Shown here: positions 1 through 6,688 of the stretch, piece by piece
Layout of the letters: every line of letters begins with the position of its first letter
Numbering within the stretch: position 1 is the stretch's first letter
Origin: JANNMJ01 sp031397815
Lineage (GTDB): Bacteria; Bacteroidota; Bacteroidia; Cytophagales; Hymenobacteraceae
Assembly (NCBI GenBank): GCA_031397815.1
Contig: JANNMJ010000126.1
Location: 1 to 13,371, forward strand
Length of the DNA stretch: 13,371 bases
Direction: 5' to 3'
Notes under the pieces: generated by a model
Database searches by the model: none
What the model was told of the DNA's origin: nothing
What the model saw: the letters and a program-made list of their open reading frames with translations, nothing else
Program-made: the position numbers and the translations under genes

Positions 1-165
1 CTCCCGAAAGAGCAGGAGAAGATCCTGAAAATGGTGGGCGTCACAGCCCAAGACGGACCGCCATTGGCGCGGCGTTCGCAGGCTCTCGGTGGTAAGTTGC
101 ATCCCCAAAGTTCGCCCGTGGCCGCCGTCGCAACAAGTCTAATGCTGACCTTAAGGTACTTGTGA
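1..165 (+). CDS. Possible 3' end of an unidentified gene
   Basis: The first reading frame is open from the window edge to a TGA at 163-165. Its first 16 codons (LPKEQEKILKMVGV...) have mostly G or C in the third position, as real genes here do, and give a charged helical peptide. After about position 60 the residues become less protein-like, so the true frame may end or shift there. A second frame reads a Gly/Ala-rich tail to a TAA at 93-95. I do not recognise a family. It may be a broken or partial gene; the upstream neighbour would settle this. Confidence 0.15.
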   Translation, partial: LPKEQEKILKMVGVTAQDGPPLARRSQALGGKLHPQSSPVAAVATSLMLTLRYL

Positions 166-347
166 CGTATCCAGACCGTGACGAGGCAAAAGAACTAGAC
201 AATCTACACAGTATTATCAAGGGCAACCGCCAAAGCAAACAGGTATCAGAAGACGAAAGTTTTTTGATTATTTTTGGTTATGAGAATGGATTTGAGTGGG
301 ACGGATACGTTTACAAAGATTCTGGCTGGAAGCAGTTGAATGGCTAA
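162..347 (+). CDS. Small hypothetical protein, possibly a gene remnant
   Basis: This 61-residue ORF begins at a GTG and ends at TAA. The same frame is open back to 96 without an ATG, so it may be the 3' part of a longer, damaged gene. The peptide is acidic and aromatic towards its end (FGYENGFEWDGYVYKDSGWK), which looks like a folded domain rather than a chance frame. The DNA is clearly AT-richer than the following cluster and uses codons such as tta, att and aaa, suggesting transfer or decay. I do not recognise the family. Small immunity-type proteins can look like this, but nothing here proves it. Confidence 0.35.
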   Translation: MTYPDRDEAKELDNLHSIIKGNRQSKQVSEDESFLIIFGYENGFEWDGYVYKDSGWKQLNG

Positions 348-432
348 CCACTTTACTGGGTTAGACTTCATAACTTTTGATTCGAGCTTACCACGTAGTC
401 GAGAAGCTCCATTGCCATCGAGGTTATAGAGC

Positions 433-485
433 GCGAGGGTAGTATTAGGTTTACATCTTCAGTACTACCTAATGTCTACCCTCGC
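433..485 (+). promoter_or_regulatory. Long hairpin enclosing the allB start codon
   Basis: Bases 433-442 (GCGAGGGTAG) pair perfectly with 476-485 (CTACCCTCGC), and 444-450 (ATTAGGT) pair perfectly with 467-473 (ACCTAAT). The two helices are separated by a 1x2 internal loop (443 against 474-475), with a 16-base apical loop at 451-466. The AUG at 472-474 has its A and U paired and its G in the internal loop. The first four allB codons form the lower stem. In RNA this would mask the start codon, so translational control of the first gene of the cluster is a reasonable inference. A DNA operator for a dimeric regulator is the alternative. Confidence 0.55.
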
Positions 486-1806
486 TCTCCGCTCCACCCG
501 CACCGTCACTCCTACCGGCACCCGCCCGGCCCTCGTCGTCATTGAAGATGGGCGCATTCGGGAGGTGCTGCCGATTGAGGCGCCTTACGCGGGCGAAATC
601 TTGGATTTAGGCGATTTGGCGCTGCTGCCCGGCGTCATCGACCCGCATGTGCATATCAATGAGCCGGGGCGGACGGATTGGGAGGGCTTCGAGACGGCCA
701 CCCGTGCGGCTATTGCGGGGGGGCTGACGATGCTCGTGGATATGCCGCTCAACTCGTCGCCCGTCACTACGACCGTTGCGAATCTGCACGCTAAGCTGGC
801 GGCGGCGCGCGGGCGGATTCATACCAATTGTGGTTTCTGGGGTGGCGTGGTGCCGGGAAATCTGATGGAGATTGAGCCGCTGATTCGGGAAGGCGTGCTC
901 GGGTTTAAGGCGTTCCTGACGCATTCGGGGATTGATGATTTTCCGAACGCCACCGAGGCCGATTTGCGGGCCGTGATGGCGATTTTGGCCCGCCACGGTC
1001 TGCCGCTGCTGGTGCATTGCGAGCTGAGCGAGGACGACGATAGCTGGAAATCGGGGGATAAGCAATCGTACCCGAATTATCTGGCTTCGCGACCGAAACG
1101 GTGGGAGGATGAGGCGGTGGCGCTGATGATTCGGCTATGCCGCGAGACGGGCTGCCGGACGCATATCGTGCATTTATCATCGGCTGATTCCTTGGCGCAG
1201 ATTGAGGCAGCAAAAGCCGAAGGCTTGCCGCTGACGGTGGAAACGGGGCAGCATTATTTATTTTTCAACGCCGAGGATATTCCCGACGGCGGCACCGCCT
1301 ACAAATGCGCGCCCCCCATTCGGGAGCGCGCCAATAACGAGCGGCTGTGGGAAGGGCTGCGCACCGGTCTGATTGATTTCGTCGCCACCGACCACTCCCC
1401 CGCCCCACCGAATTTAAAGCAGCTCGAAACCGGCGATTTCACGACCGCTTGGGGCGGCATCGCCTCGTTACAGCTCGCCCTGCCAGTCCTCTGGACCGCC
1501 GCCGAAGCGCGCGGTTTCGGCCTATCCGACATAGTGAGGTGGCTCAGCGAAAACCCCGCCCAACTAGCGGGCGTCGCCGACCGCAAAGGCCGCATCGCAC
1601 CGGGCTACGACGCTGATTTGGTGGTTTTCGCGCCGGAAGCCTCGTTCACTGTGGATGCGAGCGCGCTCTGGCATCGGCATAAAGTCAGCCCCTACCACGG
1701 GTATACGTTGCGCGGCGTGGTGGAGCGCACGTTTCTAGCTGGGCAGGAAGTGTTTCGGCGGCCGGAAGTGGTGGCAGCCAACGAGGGCGCAATCATTTTA
1801 CGCTAA
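472..1806 (+). CDS. allB: Allantoinase
   Basis: This enzyme hydrolyses (S)-allantoin to allantoate in the cytoplasm, the ring-opening step of urate breakdown. The 444-residue product has the normal length of a cyclic amidohydrolase. Visible features are the HxH metal pair H59/H61 in DPHVHINEPG, K146 in GFKAFLTHSG (the carboxylated bridging lysine of the family), H182 in VHCELSE, H234 in HIVHLSS, and D317 in ATDHSP, which complete the binuclear metal site. The LVDMPLNSSP stretch is typical of allantoinases rather than dihydroorotases or hydantoinases. The ATG at 472 places H59 exactly where it lies in the E. coli enzyme, supporting the start. No Shine-Dalgarno sequence is seen; instead the start lies in a hairpin (433-485). 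It is the first gene of the purine cluster, 82 bases upstream of allC. Confidence 0.95.
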   Translation: MSTLALRSTRTVTPTGTRPALVVIEDGRIREVLPIEAPYAGEILDLGDLALLPGVIDPHVHINEPGRTDWEGFETATRAAIAGGLTMLVDMPLNSSPVTTTVANLHAKLAAARGRIHTNCGFWGGVVPGNLMEIEPLIREGVLGFKAFLTHSGIDDFPNATEADLRAVMAILARHGLPLLVHCELSEDDDSWKSGDKQSYPNYLASRPKRWEDEAVALMIRLCRETGCRTHIVHLSSADSLAQIEAAKAEGLPLTVETGQHYLFFNAEDIPDGGTAYKCAPPIRERANNERLWEGLRTGLIDFVATDHSPAPPNLKQLETGDFTTAWGGIASLQLALPVLWTAAEARGFGLSDIVRWLSENPAQLAGVADRKGRIAPGYDADLVVFAPEASFTVDASALWHRHKVSPYHGYTLRGVVERTFLAGQEVFRRPEVVAANEGAIILR

Positions 1807-1809
1807 AAC

Positions 1810-1879
1810 GCGGGCCTAGTGCCCGCCCGCGCATTTTGCCAACGTGCGCCGTGCGGGCGGGCACAAGGCCCGCCCCTAC
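1810..1879. repeat. REPIN-like pair of inverted hairpin units between allB and allC
   Basis: Bases 1812-1830 and 1853-1871 are inverted copies with one mismatch in 19. Each copy can also fold alone: 1810-1815 with 1821-1826, and 1855-1862 (GGGCGGGC) with 1868-1875 (GCCCGCCC) around a 5-base loop. Read on the minus strand, the second unit starts GTAGGG followed by a GC palindrome, the same layout as the element at 13176-13231. This is how REP doublets (REPINs) are built. It overlaps the longest possible allC frame and so argues for the later ATG. Confidence 0.65.
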
Positions 1880-1888
1880 CTTGCGGGT

Positions 1889-3148
1889 ATGAATTCCTTC
1901 GCTACCCGTGCGGCCCACGTAATGGCCCGCATTCACGAACTAGCCGCTATCAGTGAAGACCCGACGGGCGTGACGCGCACCTTCGGGACGCCCGCGTTTC
2001 TGGCCGGGCGGGCGCTGGTGCAGCAGTGGATGGAAGCTGCGGGCTTGGCGGTCCGGACCGATAGTATTGGCAACCTGCGTGCGCGGCTGGTGAGCGCGGT
2101 GCCGGGCGCGAAAACGTTCGTCATCGGCTCGCACATTGATACGGTGGTAAATGCGGGGAAATTCGACGGGCCGCTGGGGGTGCTGATGGGGTTGGATTTA
2201 TTGGAAAACCTGCGCGCGAGCGGCGCGGCGCTGCCGTTTCATCTGGAGCTGGTGGCTTTTAGCGATGAAGAGGGCGTGCGGTTTCATACCACGTATCTGG
2301 GCAGCAAGGTGCTGGCGGGCGCTTTCGAGATGGATTGGCTGGGGACTAGAACGGATGTTCACGGCACCACTCTCGGCGATGCGCTGCGGACGATGGGCGT
2401 GACCGACGCGCACCAAATCCCAACCGATGCGCTGCCGGCGGCGGAATTTCTGGGGTATTTCGAGGCACATATCGAACAGGGGCCGGTGCTGTGGGAACGG
2501 CAGATTCCGGTAGCTGTCGTGACGGCCATTGCCGGGCAGCGGCGCGCCGAGCTGACGTGGCGCGGGATGGCCGGTCACGCCGGAACGGTACCGATGCCGA
2601 TGCGCCAAGATGCCCTCGCCGCCGCCGCCGAATTCGTGCTCGCCGCCGAGCGAATGGCTCGCGCCGATACCGCCGGGCTGGTCGCCACGGTGGGCAAGCT
2701 GACGGTGAGTGGCGCGGCCTCGAACGTGATTCCCGGCGAAGTAATCTGCACCCTTGATGTGCGCAGCCCCGCCGAGCCGCACCTCGCCGCCGCTTACGAC
2801 GCCCTGCAAGCGCAGGCTGCCGCCATTGCCGAAACGCGCCACCTGACGCTGATCTGGAACCACGTACAGCAAGGCGCGCCCGTGACCTGCGACGCCGACC
2901 TCACCCGCCACTTGGCGACGGCGATTGCCGAGGCGGGGCACGAAGTGGTGCATCTGGTGAGCGGCGCCGGGCACGATGCCGTGCCGATTGCGGCCGTCGC
3001 GCCCGTCACGATGCTCTTCATTCGGTGTTACAAAGGCATCAGCCATAACCCGTTAGAGAACGTGGAGGTAGACGATTTGGCGGCGGCTCTCGACGTGATG
3101 ACCCGATTCGTGGAGCGCCGGGTGGCTCAGTTTGCCTCAAATTCCTGA
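1889..3148 (+). CDS. allC: Allantoate amidohydrolase (M20 family)
   Basis: This enzyme releases CO2 and ammonia from allantoate to give (S)-ureidoglycine, and is cytoplasmic and metal-dependent. The 419-residue M20-type protein shows the expected ligands: H82 and D84 in GSHIDT, D93 in KFDGP, E127/E128 in SDEEG, H194 in EAHIEQGP, H362 in GAGHDA and H386 in SHNPLE. The dimerisation-domain motif GMAGHAGTVPM follows H194. The frame is open back to a GTG at 1844, but those 15 codons lie in the palindromic repeat, so the ATG at 1889 is preferred. The same family includes N-carbamoyl amino acid hydrolases and ureidoglycolate amidohydrolase; placement between allB and allE favours AllC. The next gene starts 51 bases downstream with no terminator between. 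Confidence 0.9.
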   Translation: MNSFATRAAHVMARIHELAAISEDPTGVTRTFGTPAFLAGRALVQQWMEAAGLAVRTDSIGNLRARLVSAVPGAKTFVIGSHIDTVVNAGKFDGPLGVLMGLDLLENLRASGAALPFHLELVAFSDEEGVRFHTTYLGSKVLAGAFEMDWLGTRTDVHGTTLGDALRTMGVTDAHQIPTDALPAAEFLGYFEAHIEQGPVLWERQIPVAVVTAIAGQRRAELTWRGMAGHAGTVPMPMRQDALAAAAEFVLAAERMARADTAGLVATVGKLTVSGAASNVIPGEVICTLDVRSPAEPHLAAAYDALQAQAAAIAETRHLTLIWNHVQQGAPVTCDADLTRHLATAIAEAGHEVVHLVSGAGHDAVPIAAVAPVTMLFIRCYKGISHNPLENVEVDDLAAALDVMTRFVERRVAQFASNS

Positions 3149-3199
3149 CCTTCGCGCCCCCAATAAAGCAGACCGTCGGTTTGCGTCACTTCCCCTCTG

Positions 3200-4018
3200 A
3201 TGGTCAACAAGGTAATCTCCGCCCTGACGCGCTCGGTCGTCAAGCACAATCACGCCATTATCTCGCCCGATGGCTACATCAATTCCAACGTGCCGGGCTG
3301 GACGGGCGCGACGGTCAACGTCATCATTAACGAGCAGATGGGGGCGCGGCTCTGCCAAACGCTCGTCACGCTGACGGCCGACGGCAAGCTGACGGGCTCG
3401 ACGGAAAAGGCGCAGATTTTCTTTTACGTGGTGCAGGGAAGCTGCGAGGCGGGCGTTTACACGGGAAAATCGGCATCAGAAATTGAGGTAGACGATGACT
3501 TTTTCGCCGACGATGACGAGCTAAATAGCCGCACCCTGCGCGCGGGCGGCTTTATGTATGTGCCGGTGGGGCATCATTACCGCATCACGAGTCTGGAAGC
3601 GGATACGCAAATTCTGACCTTCCACAAAGTATATGAGCCGCTGAAAGGCCACGCGGTACCCGAAGTCATCTTCGGCGACCGCAAAGACGCCTTTTACCCC
3701 GCTAGTTATATGGACGACACGGCGCTCCACATTCAGGAGCTGCTGCCGAACGTGCCGGGCTTCGATATGGCGGTCAATATCTTTACCTACGACACCGGCG
3801 GGCACCTGCCGATGGTCGAAACCCACATTATGGAGCACGGGCTGCTGTACCTGCAAGGCCAAGCGATTTATATGCTCGATGGGCAGTGGTACCCGGTGAA
3901 AAAAGGCGATTCCATCTGGATGGCGCCGTATTGCCAGCAGTGGGCCACCGCGATGGGGCAAGAGCCGTCGGTGTACATCTACTACAAAAACGTCAACCGC
4001 TTCCCGACGACTGTTTAG
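3200..4018 (+). CDS. allE: (S)-ureidoglycine aminohydrolase
   Basis: This enzyme removes ammonia from (S)-ureidoglycine to give (S)-ureidoglycolate, directly after AllC. The 272-residue protein has the duplicated-cupin (bicupin) layout and normal length of the family. The C-terminal cupin carries the Mn site: E207, H209 and H213 in VETHIMEHG, with a Gln at 246/247 in YCQQWA. K263 in YYKNVNR sits where a substrate-contacting lysine is expected. The N-terminal cupin (about residues 40-140) has VPVGHHYRI but lacks a full ligand set, as is usual. The ATG at 3200 follows a pyrimidine-rich stretch (ACTTCCCCTCTG) with no Shine-Dalgarno sequence. Confidence 0.93.
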   Translation: MVNKVISALTRSVVKHNHAIISPDGYINSNVPGWTGATVNVIINEQMGARLCQTLVTLTADGKLTGSTEKAQIFFYVVQGSCEAGVYTGKSASEIEVDDDFFADDDELNSRTLRAGGFMYVPVGHHYRITSLEADTQILTFHKVYEPLKGHAVPEVIFGDRKDAFYPASYMDDTALHIQELLPNVPGFDMAVNIFTYDTGGHLPMVETHIMEHGLLYLQGQAIYMLDGQWYPVKKGDSIWMAPYCQQWATAMGQEPSVYIYYKNVNRFPTTV

Positions 4019-4025
4019 CGTCGGG

Positions 4026-4082
4026 TTCTCGCAGTGTCAGCACCCCGTCACACTGCGCTAAACACTGCGGACACTGCGAGAA
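4026..4082. repeat. 13-bp inverted repeat between allE and uraD
   Basis: Bases 4026-4038 (TTCTCGCAGTGTC) pair perfectly with 4070-4082 (GACACTGCGAGAA); a G-U and a G-C pair can extend the stem by two. The loop contains two further CACTGCG copies, giving three in a row with the right arm. No U-tract follows, so a classic terminator is unlikely. It fills most of the 76-base gap and may stabilise or process the message, or be a REP-type element. Confidence 0.6.
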
Positions 4083-4094
4083 TCAACGTAGCTG

Positions 4095-4604
4095 ATGACC
4101 ATCCAATCCCTCAACGCCCTCGACGAAGCGGCCCGCGCCGATGCCCTCAGCAAATGCTGCGGTGCTACGCGCTGGGTAGCCGCGCTGAATGCCGCGTTCC
4201 CCGTGCCCGATGCTGCTACGCTCTTCCGGCAGGCGCACGAGATTTGGTATGCGCTCACTGAAGCCGATTGGCGCGAGGCGTTCACGCATCACCCCAAAAT
4301 CGGGGATGTGAATGCGTTGAAAGAGAAGTTCGCGAGTACCGCGAAGTGGGCTGAGGGTGAGCAAGGAGCCGTTAAGCAAGCTTCGCAAGCCGTTTTGGAA
4401 GCCCTCGCGGCCGGAAACGACGCTTATGAGGCCCGGTTTGGGTACATCTTCATCGTCTGCGCCACGGGTAAATCTGCGGATGAGATGCTGGCGCTGCTTC
4501 AGGCCCGATTACCTAACGCGCCGGAAGAAGAAATCCGGATTGCGATGGGCGAGCAGGATAAAATCACCCGACTGCGGCTGGAGAAGTTGGTTTCTGGGTT
4601 TTAG
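4095..4604 (+). CDS. uraD: OHCU decarboxylase
   Basis: This enzyme decarboxylates 2-oxo-4-hydroxy-4-carboxy-5-ureidoimidazoline stereospecifically to (S)-allantoin, the last step from urate to allantoin. The 169-residue all-helical protein is of normal family length. It shows the catalytic histidine H66 in HHPKIGD, the acidic E89-Q90 pair in WAEGEQ, R114 in ARFGYIFIVCATGKS (substrate-binding segment), and the C-terminal R-L-EKL helix. The ATG at 4095 is preceded by GTAGCTG with no clear Shine-Dalgarno sequence. It works directly with uraH, 68 bases downstream, and feeds allB. The last codons and stop lie in one arm of an inverted repeat. Confidence 0.93.
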   Translation: MTIQSLNALDEAARADALSKCCGATRWVAALNAAFPVPDAATLFRQAHEIWYALTEADWREAFTHHPKIGDVNALKEKFASTAKWAEGEQGAVKQASQAVLEALAAGNDAYEARFGYIFIVCATGKSADEMLALLQARLPNAPEEEIRIAMGEQDKITRLRLEKLVSGF

Positions 4605-4663
4605 TTTTTGGTTTTTAGGCCAAGCATAGTCGAACCCAGAAACCGTAAACCAGAAACCGTAAA
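4589..4663. repeat. Inverted repeat plus 14-bp tandem repeat between uraD and uraH
   Basis: Bases 4589-4600 (GGTTTCTGGGTT), overlapping the last uraD codons, pair perfectly with 4633-4644 (AACCCAGAAACC). The right side is a tandem duplication: CCAGAAACCGTAAA at 4636-4649 and again at 4650-4663. The left arm can therefore pair with either copy, giving two mutually exclusive hairpins just upstream of the uraH start at 4673. Pairing also competes with translation of the uraD end. A regulatory role is inference; it could simply be a duplicated repeat. Confidence 0.6.
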
Positions 4664-4672
4664 CCCAAAAAA

Positions 4673-5014
4673 ATGAGCCAAATCACGACCCACATCCTCG
4701 ATACCACGCTCGGCAAGCCGGCGGCGGGCGTCACGATTGCCCTCGCGGCGCACACGGAGAGCGGCGATTGGCAAGAGCTGGCGCGCGGCATCACCGACGC
4801 CGATGGCCGCCTTAAAGACCTGCTGCCGCCTGATACGCTGGTGCGGGTTGGCGTGTATCGGCTCACGTTTTTCACCAAGGAATACGCTGAGCGGATGGGC
4901 ACTCGCACGTTTTACCCGCTCGTGGAAATCTGCTTTGAAGTGACTTCGAGCGAGCATTATCACGTTCCGCTGCTGCTCAATCCGTTTGGGTACGCGACGT
5001 ATCGGGGGTCGTGA
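4673..5014 (+). CDS. uraH: 5-hydroxyisourate hydrolase (transthyretin-like)
   Basis: This enzyme hydrolyses 5-hydroxyisourate, the product of urate oxidase, to OHCU. The 113-residue protein matches the length of the bacterial family and ends in the diagnostic YRGS tail (110-113). Catalytic residues are visible: H7 in THILDTTLGKPA, R46 in DADGRLKDL, and H97 in EHYHVPLLLNPFGY. Transthyretin proper lacks these, so it is an active hydrolase rather than a hormone carrier. There is no signal peptide, so it acts in the cytoplasm. The start follows an A-run (CCCAAAAAA ATG), an A-rich context favoured in Bacteroidota. Its partner uraD is immediately upstream. Confidence 0.94.
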   Translation: MSQITTHILDTTLGKPAAGVTIALAAHTESGDWQELARGITDADGRLKDLLPPDTLVRVGVYRLTFFTKEYAERMGTRTFYPLVEICFEVTSSEHYHVPLLLNPFGYATYRGS

Positions 5015-5023
5015 TGCGTTTTT

Positions 5024-5093
5024 TTTCGCTAAAGCGAAATCGACCTTACCTCCTCCACAGCCCCACATCTGCCCCTCCCTCCCCCTTCTCCCC
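5024..5093 (+). promoter_or_regulatory. Short hairpin and G-poor pyrimidine leader before the CitE-like gene
   Basis: A TTTCGC-TAAA-GCGAAA hairpin lies at 5024-5039, just after the uraH stop. It is followed by 5041-5093, a stretch dominated by C and T with only three Gs, running directly into the ATG at 5094 (TCTCCCC ATG). No purine-rich ribosome binding site is present. The same TCTCCCC ATG end precedes the metallopeptidase at 8564. This suggests an unstructured, S1-type initiation leader, which is inference. Confidence 0.4.
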
Positions 5094-6527
5094 ATGACCC
5101 TCAGTCTCCCCACCGCCGACCAGCAGGATTTGCTCGAACAGCTCGGCGTTGCTAACCGGAAGTTTCAACAGATTTACCCTGGCGACCGCCCCGACCGGCA
5201 GCCGGTGCATACCGTGTACGGCGGCGCCAATTTGTTCAAGGCCGACACGTGCGTGCGGATGGGCGAAATCGCGGCGAACAACCTGCGCACCTACGCGCCC
5301 ACGTTCGTGGAGCTGGCAAAAGTGTTGCGGTTCGAAGGCCACGAGCAGCTTCCGACCCTCGAAAAGGATATCGTCGCCCTCACCGCCCGCCTTGATGCGA
5401 TGACGCCCGCCGACCGCAAGCGCGAACCGGCGTGGCTGGCGTATTCGGTCTACAACAAGATTGTGCGGAAGCTGGAGCGCGAAGCCGTCGAAGATTTCCG
5501 AATCGACTTTGAAGATGGCTTCGGCAACCGCCCCGACGCCGAGGAAGACGAAACCGCCGTGCGCGCCGCCAAGGAAACGGCGGTCGGGATGAAAAACGGC
5601 ACGCTCTCGCCGTTCATCGGCATCCGCATCAAGCCGTTTACCGAGGATTTGAAGGCGCGCGGCGTCCGGACGCTCGATATTTTCCTGACGACGCTGCTGG
5701 CCGAAACCGGCGGGCGTCTGCCGGACAACTTCGTCGTGATGCTCCCGAAAGTGACCATTCCGGAGCAGATGACGACGCTCGTGCGCCTGTTTGAGCTGCT
5801 GGAGAAGGCGAACGGCCTCGCGCCGGGCACCTTGAAGATGGAAACGATGGTCGAGGCGACGCAGATTATTATGGACGAAGACGGGCGCAACCCGCTCCTG
5901 CGCATCGTCCGCGCGGCGGAAGGGCGGTGCGTGGCGGCGCATTTCGGCACGTATGATTACACGGCGTCGTGCGGCATCACGGCCAAGTACCAGACGATGG
6001 CGCACCCGGTCTGCGATTTCGCGCATCATATGACGAAAGTCGCGCTCGGCAGCACCGGCATCTTCCTCTCCGACGGCGCCACCAACGTGATGCCCATCGG
6101 GCCGCATCGCGGTCAGAATCTGACGTTTGAGCAGCTTCGCGAGAACCGCGAATCTGTTCATAACGCGTGGCGGCAGGCGTTCCACCACAGCACGCACTCG
6201 CTCATCAACGGCTTTTATCAGGGCTGGGACCTCAACCCCGCACAGCTCCCGATGCGCTACGCCGCCACCTACGCGTTCTTCCTGAGCGCGTACGACGACG
6301 CCGTTCACCGCCTCACCACCTTCGTGGAGCGCGCCGCCATCTCGACCCTCACCGGCGACATTTTCGACGACGCCGCCACCGGGCAAGGGCTACTCAACTT
6401 CTTCCTCAAAGCCCTCAACTGCGGCGCCATCACCGAGGAAGAAATCACCGTGACGGGCCTGACGCTCAAAGAAGTGCAGACCCGCTCGTTCTTCCGGATT
6501 CTGGAAGGGCGGCGCACGAAGAAGTAA
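5094..6527 (+). CDS. CitE/HpcH-like aldolase-superfamily enzyme, DUF6986 type
   Basis: This 477-residue protein has the marks of the CitE/HpcH (malyl-CoA lyase, citramalate lyase, malate synthase-like) superfamily: an arginine in IGIRIKPF (R178), an acidic metal ligand in KMETMVEA (E250), the DFEDGFG segment (138-144, compare DxEDA), and FGTYDYTASCGI (284-295), equivalent to the GxxDLxxDLG segment of CitE. The N-terminal QPVHTVYGGANLF (36-48) and length match proteins I recall as DUF6986, sometimes labelled phosphoenolpyruvate kinase or aldolase. From its place after five ureide genes I infer a role on the glyoxylate-level end product, for example condensation with a second small acid. The substrate is unknown. 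The frame is open back to 4986 inside uraH, but the low-complexity start there and the ATG context favour 5094. Confidence 0.75.
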   Translation: MTLSLPTADQQDLLEQLGVANRKFQQIYPGDRPDRQPVHTVYGGANLFKADTCVRMGEIAANNLRTYAPTFVELAKVLRFEGHEQLPTLEKDIVALTARLDAMTPADRKREPAWLAYSVYNKIVRKLEREAVEDFRIDFEDGFGNRPDAEEDETAVRAAKETAVGMKNGTLSPFIGIRIKPFTEDLKARGVRTLDIFLTTLLAETGGRLPDNFVVMLPKVTIPEQMTTLVRLFELLEKANGLAPGTLKMETMVEATQIIMDEDGRNPLLRIVRAAEGRCVAAHFGTYDYTASCGITAKYQTMAHPVCDFAHHMTKVALGSTGIFLSDGATNVMPIGPHRGQNLTFEQLRENRESVHNAWRQAFHHSTHSLINGFYQGWDLNPAQLPMRYAATYAFFLSAYDDAVHRLTTFVERAAISTLTGDIFDDAATGQGLLNFFLKALNCGAITEEEITVTGLTLKEVQTRSFFRILEGRRTKK

Positions 6528-6563
6528 GTCCATTTGCCCTCTCGCTGGCCACGCGGCCGGTTC

Positions 6564-6605
6564 CTGTCATCCTGCGGGTTGCTACGGCGGTCCGCAGGAT
6601 GACAG
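6564..6605. repeat. 14-bp perfect inverted repeat after the CitE-like gene
   Basis: Bases 6564-6577 (CTGTCATCCTGCGG) pair perfectly with 6592-6605 (CCGCAGGATGACAG) around a 14-base loop. A few Ts follow (CTTGTTTT), so weak termination is possible. The TGTCATCCTG core resembles repeat families I associate with Hymenobacter intergenic DNA, so a REP-like element is also possible. The only in-frame ATG upstream of the next gene (6599) lies in the right arm, which makes it a poor start candidate. Confidence 0.65.
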
Positions 6606-6688
6606 CTTGTTTTAAGGCTGCCACTCCTCGGTTTTGGCCTGAACCCCTTGACTCTAAGCTCATTCCTTGTCTCATTTCCCATTTCCTT

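Noticed and set aside
372..379. AACTTTTG as a -7 promoter element for allB
   Set aside because: It misses the first T of TAnnTTTG and has no -33 partner, so the cluster promoter cannot be placed from sequence alone.
1810..1879. Terminator between allB and allC
   Set aside because: No T-run follows either arm on the plus strand, and a repeat-element structure explains it better.
2198..3046. A 282-codon open frame antisense to allC
   Set aside because: AllC shows all catalytic motifs on the plus strand; the antisense peptide is His/Arg/Gly-rich and has no family features.
5046..6386. A 446-codon open frame on the minus strand
   Set aside because: It lies antisense to the CitE-like gene, whose motifs are clear. 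The peptide is Arg/His/Gly/Val-rich without domains, as expected for a GC-rich shadow frame.
6167..6688. Long plus-strand extension upstream of the membrane protein
   Set aside because: Most of it overlaps the CitE-like gene in another frame and reads as Arg/Pro/His-rich sequence; the rest spans a palindrome.
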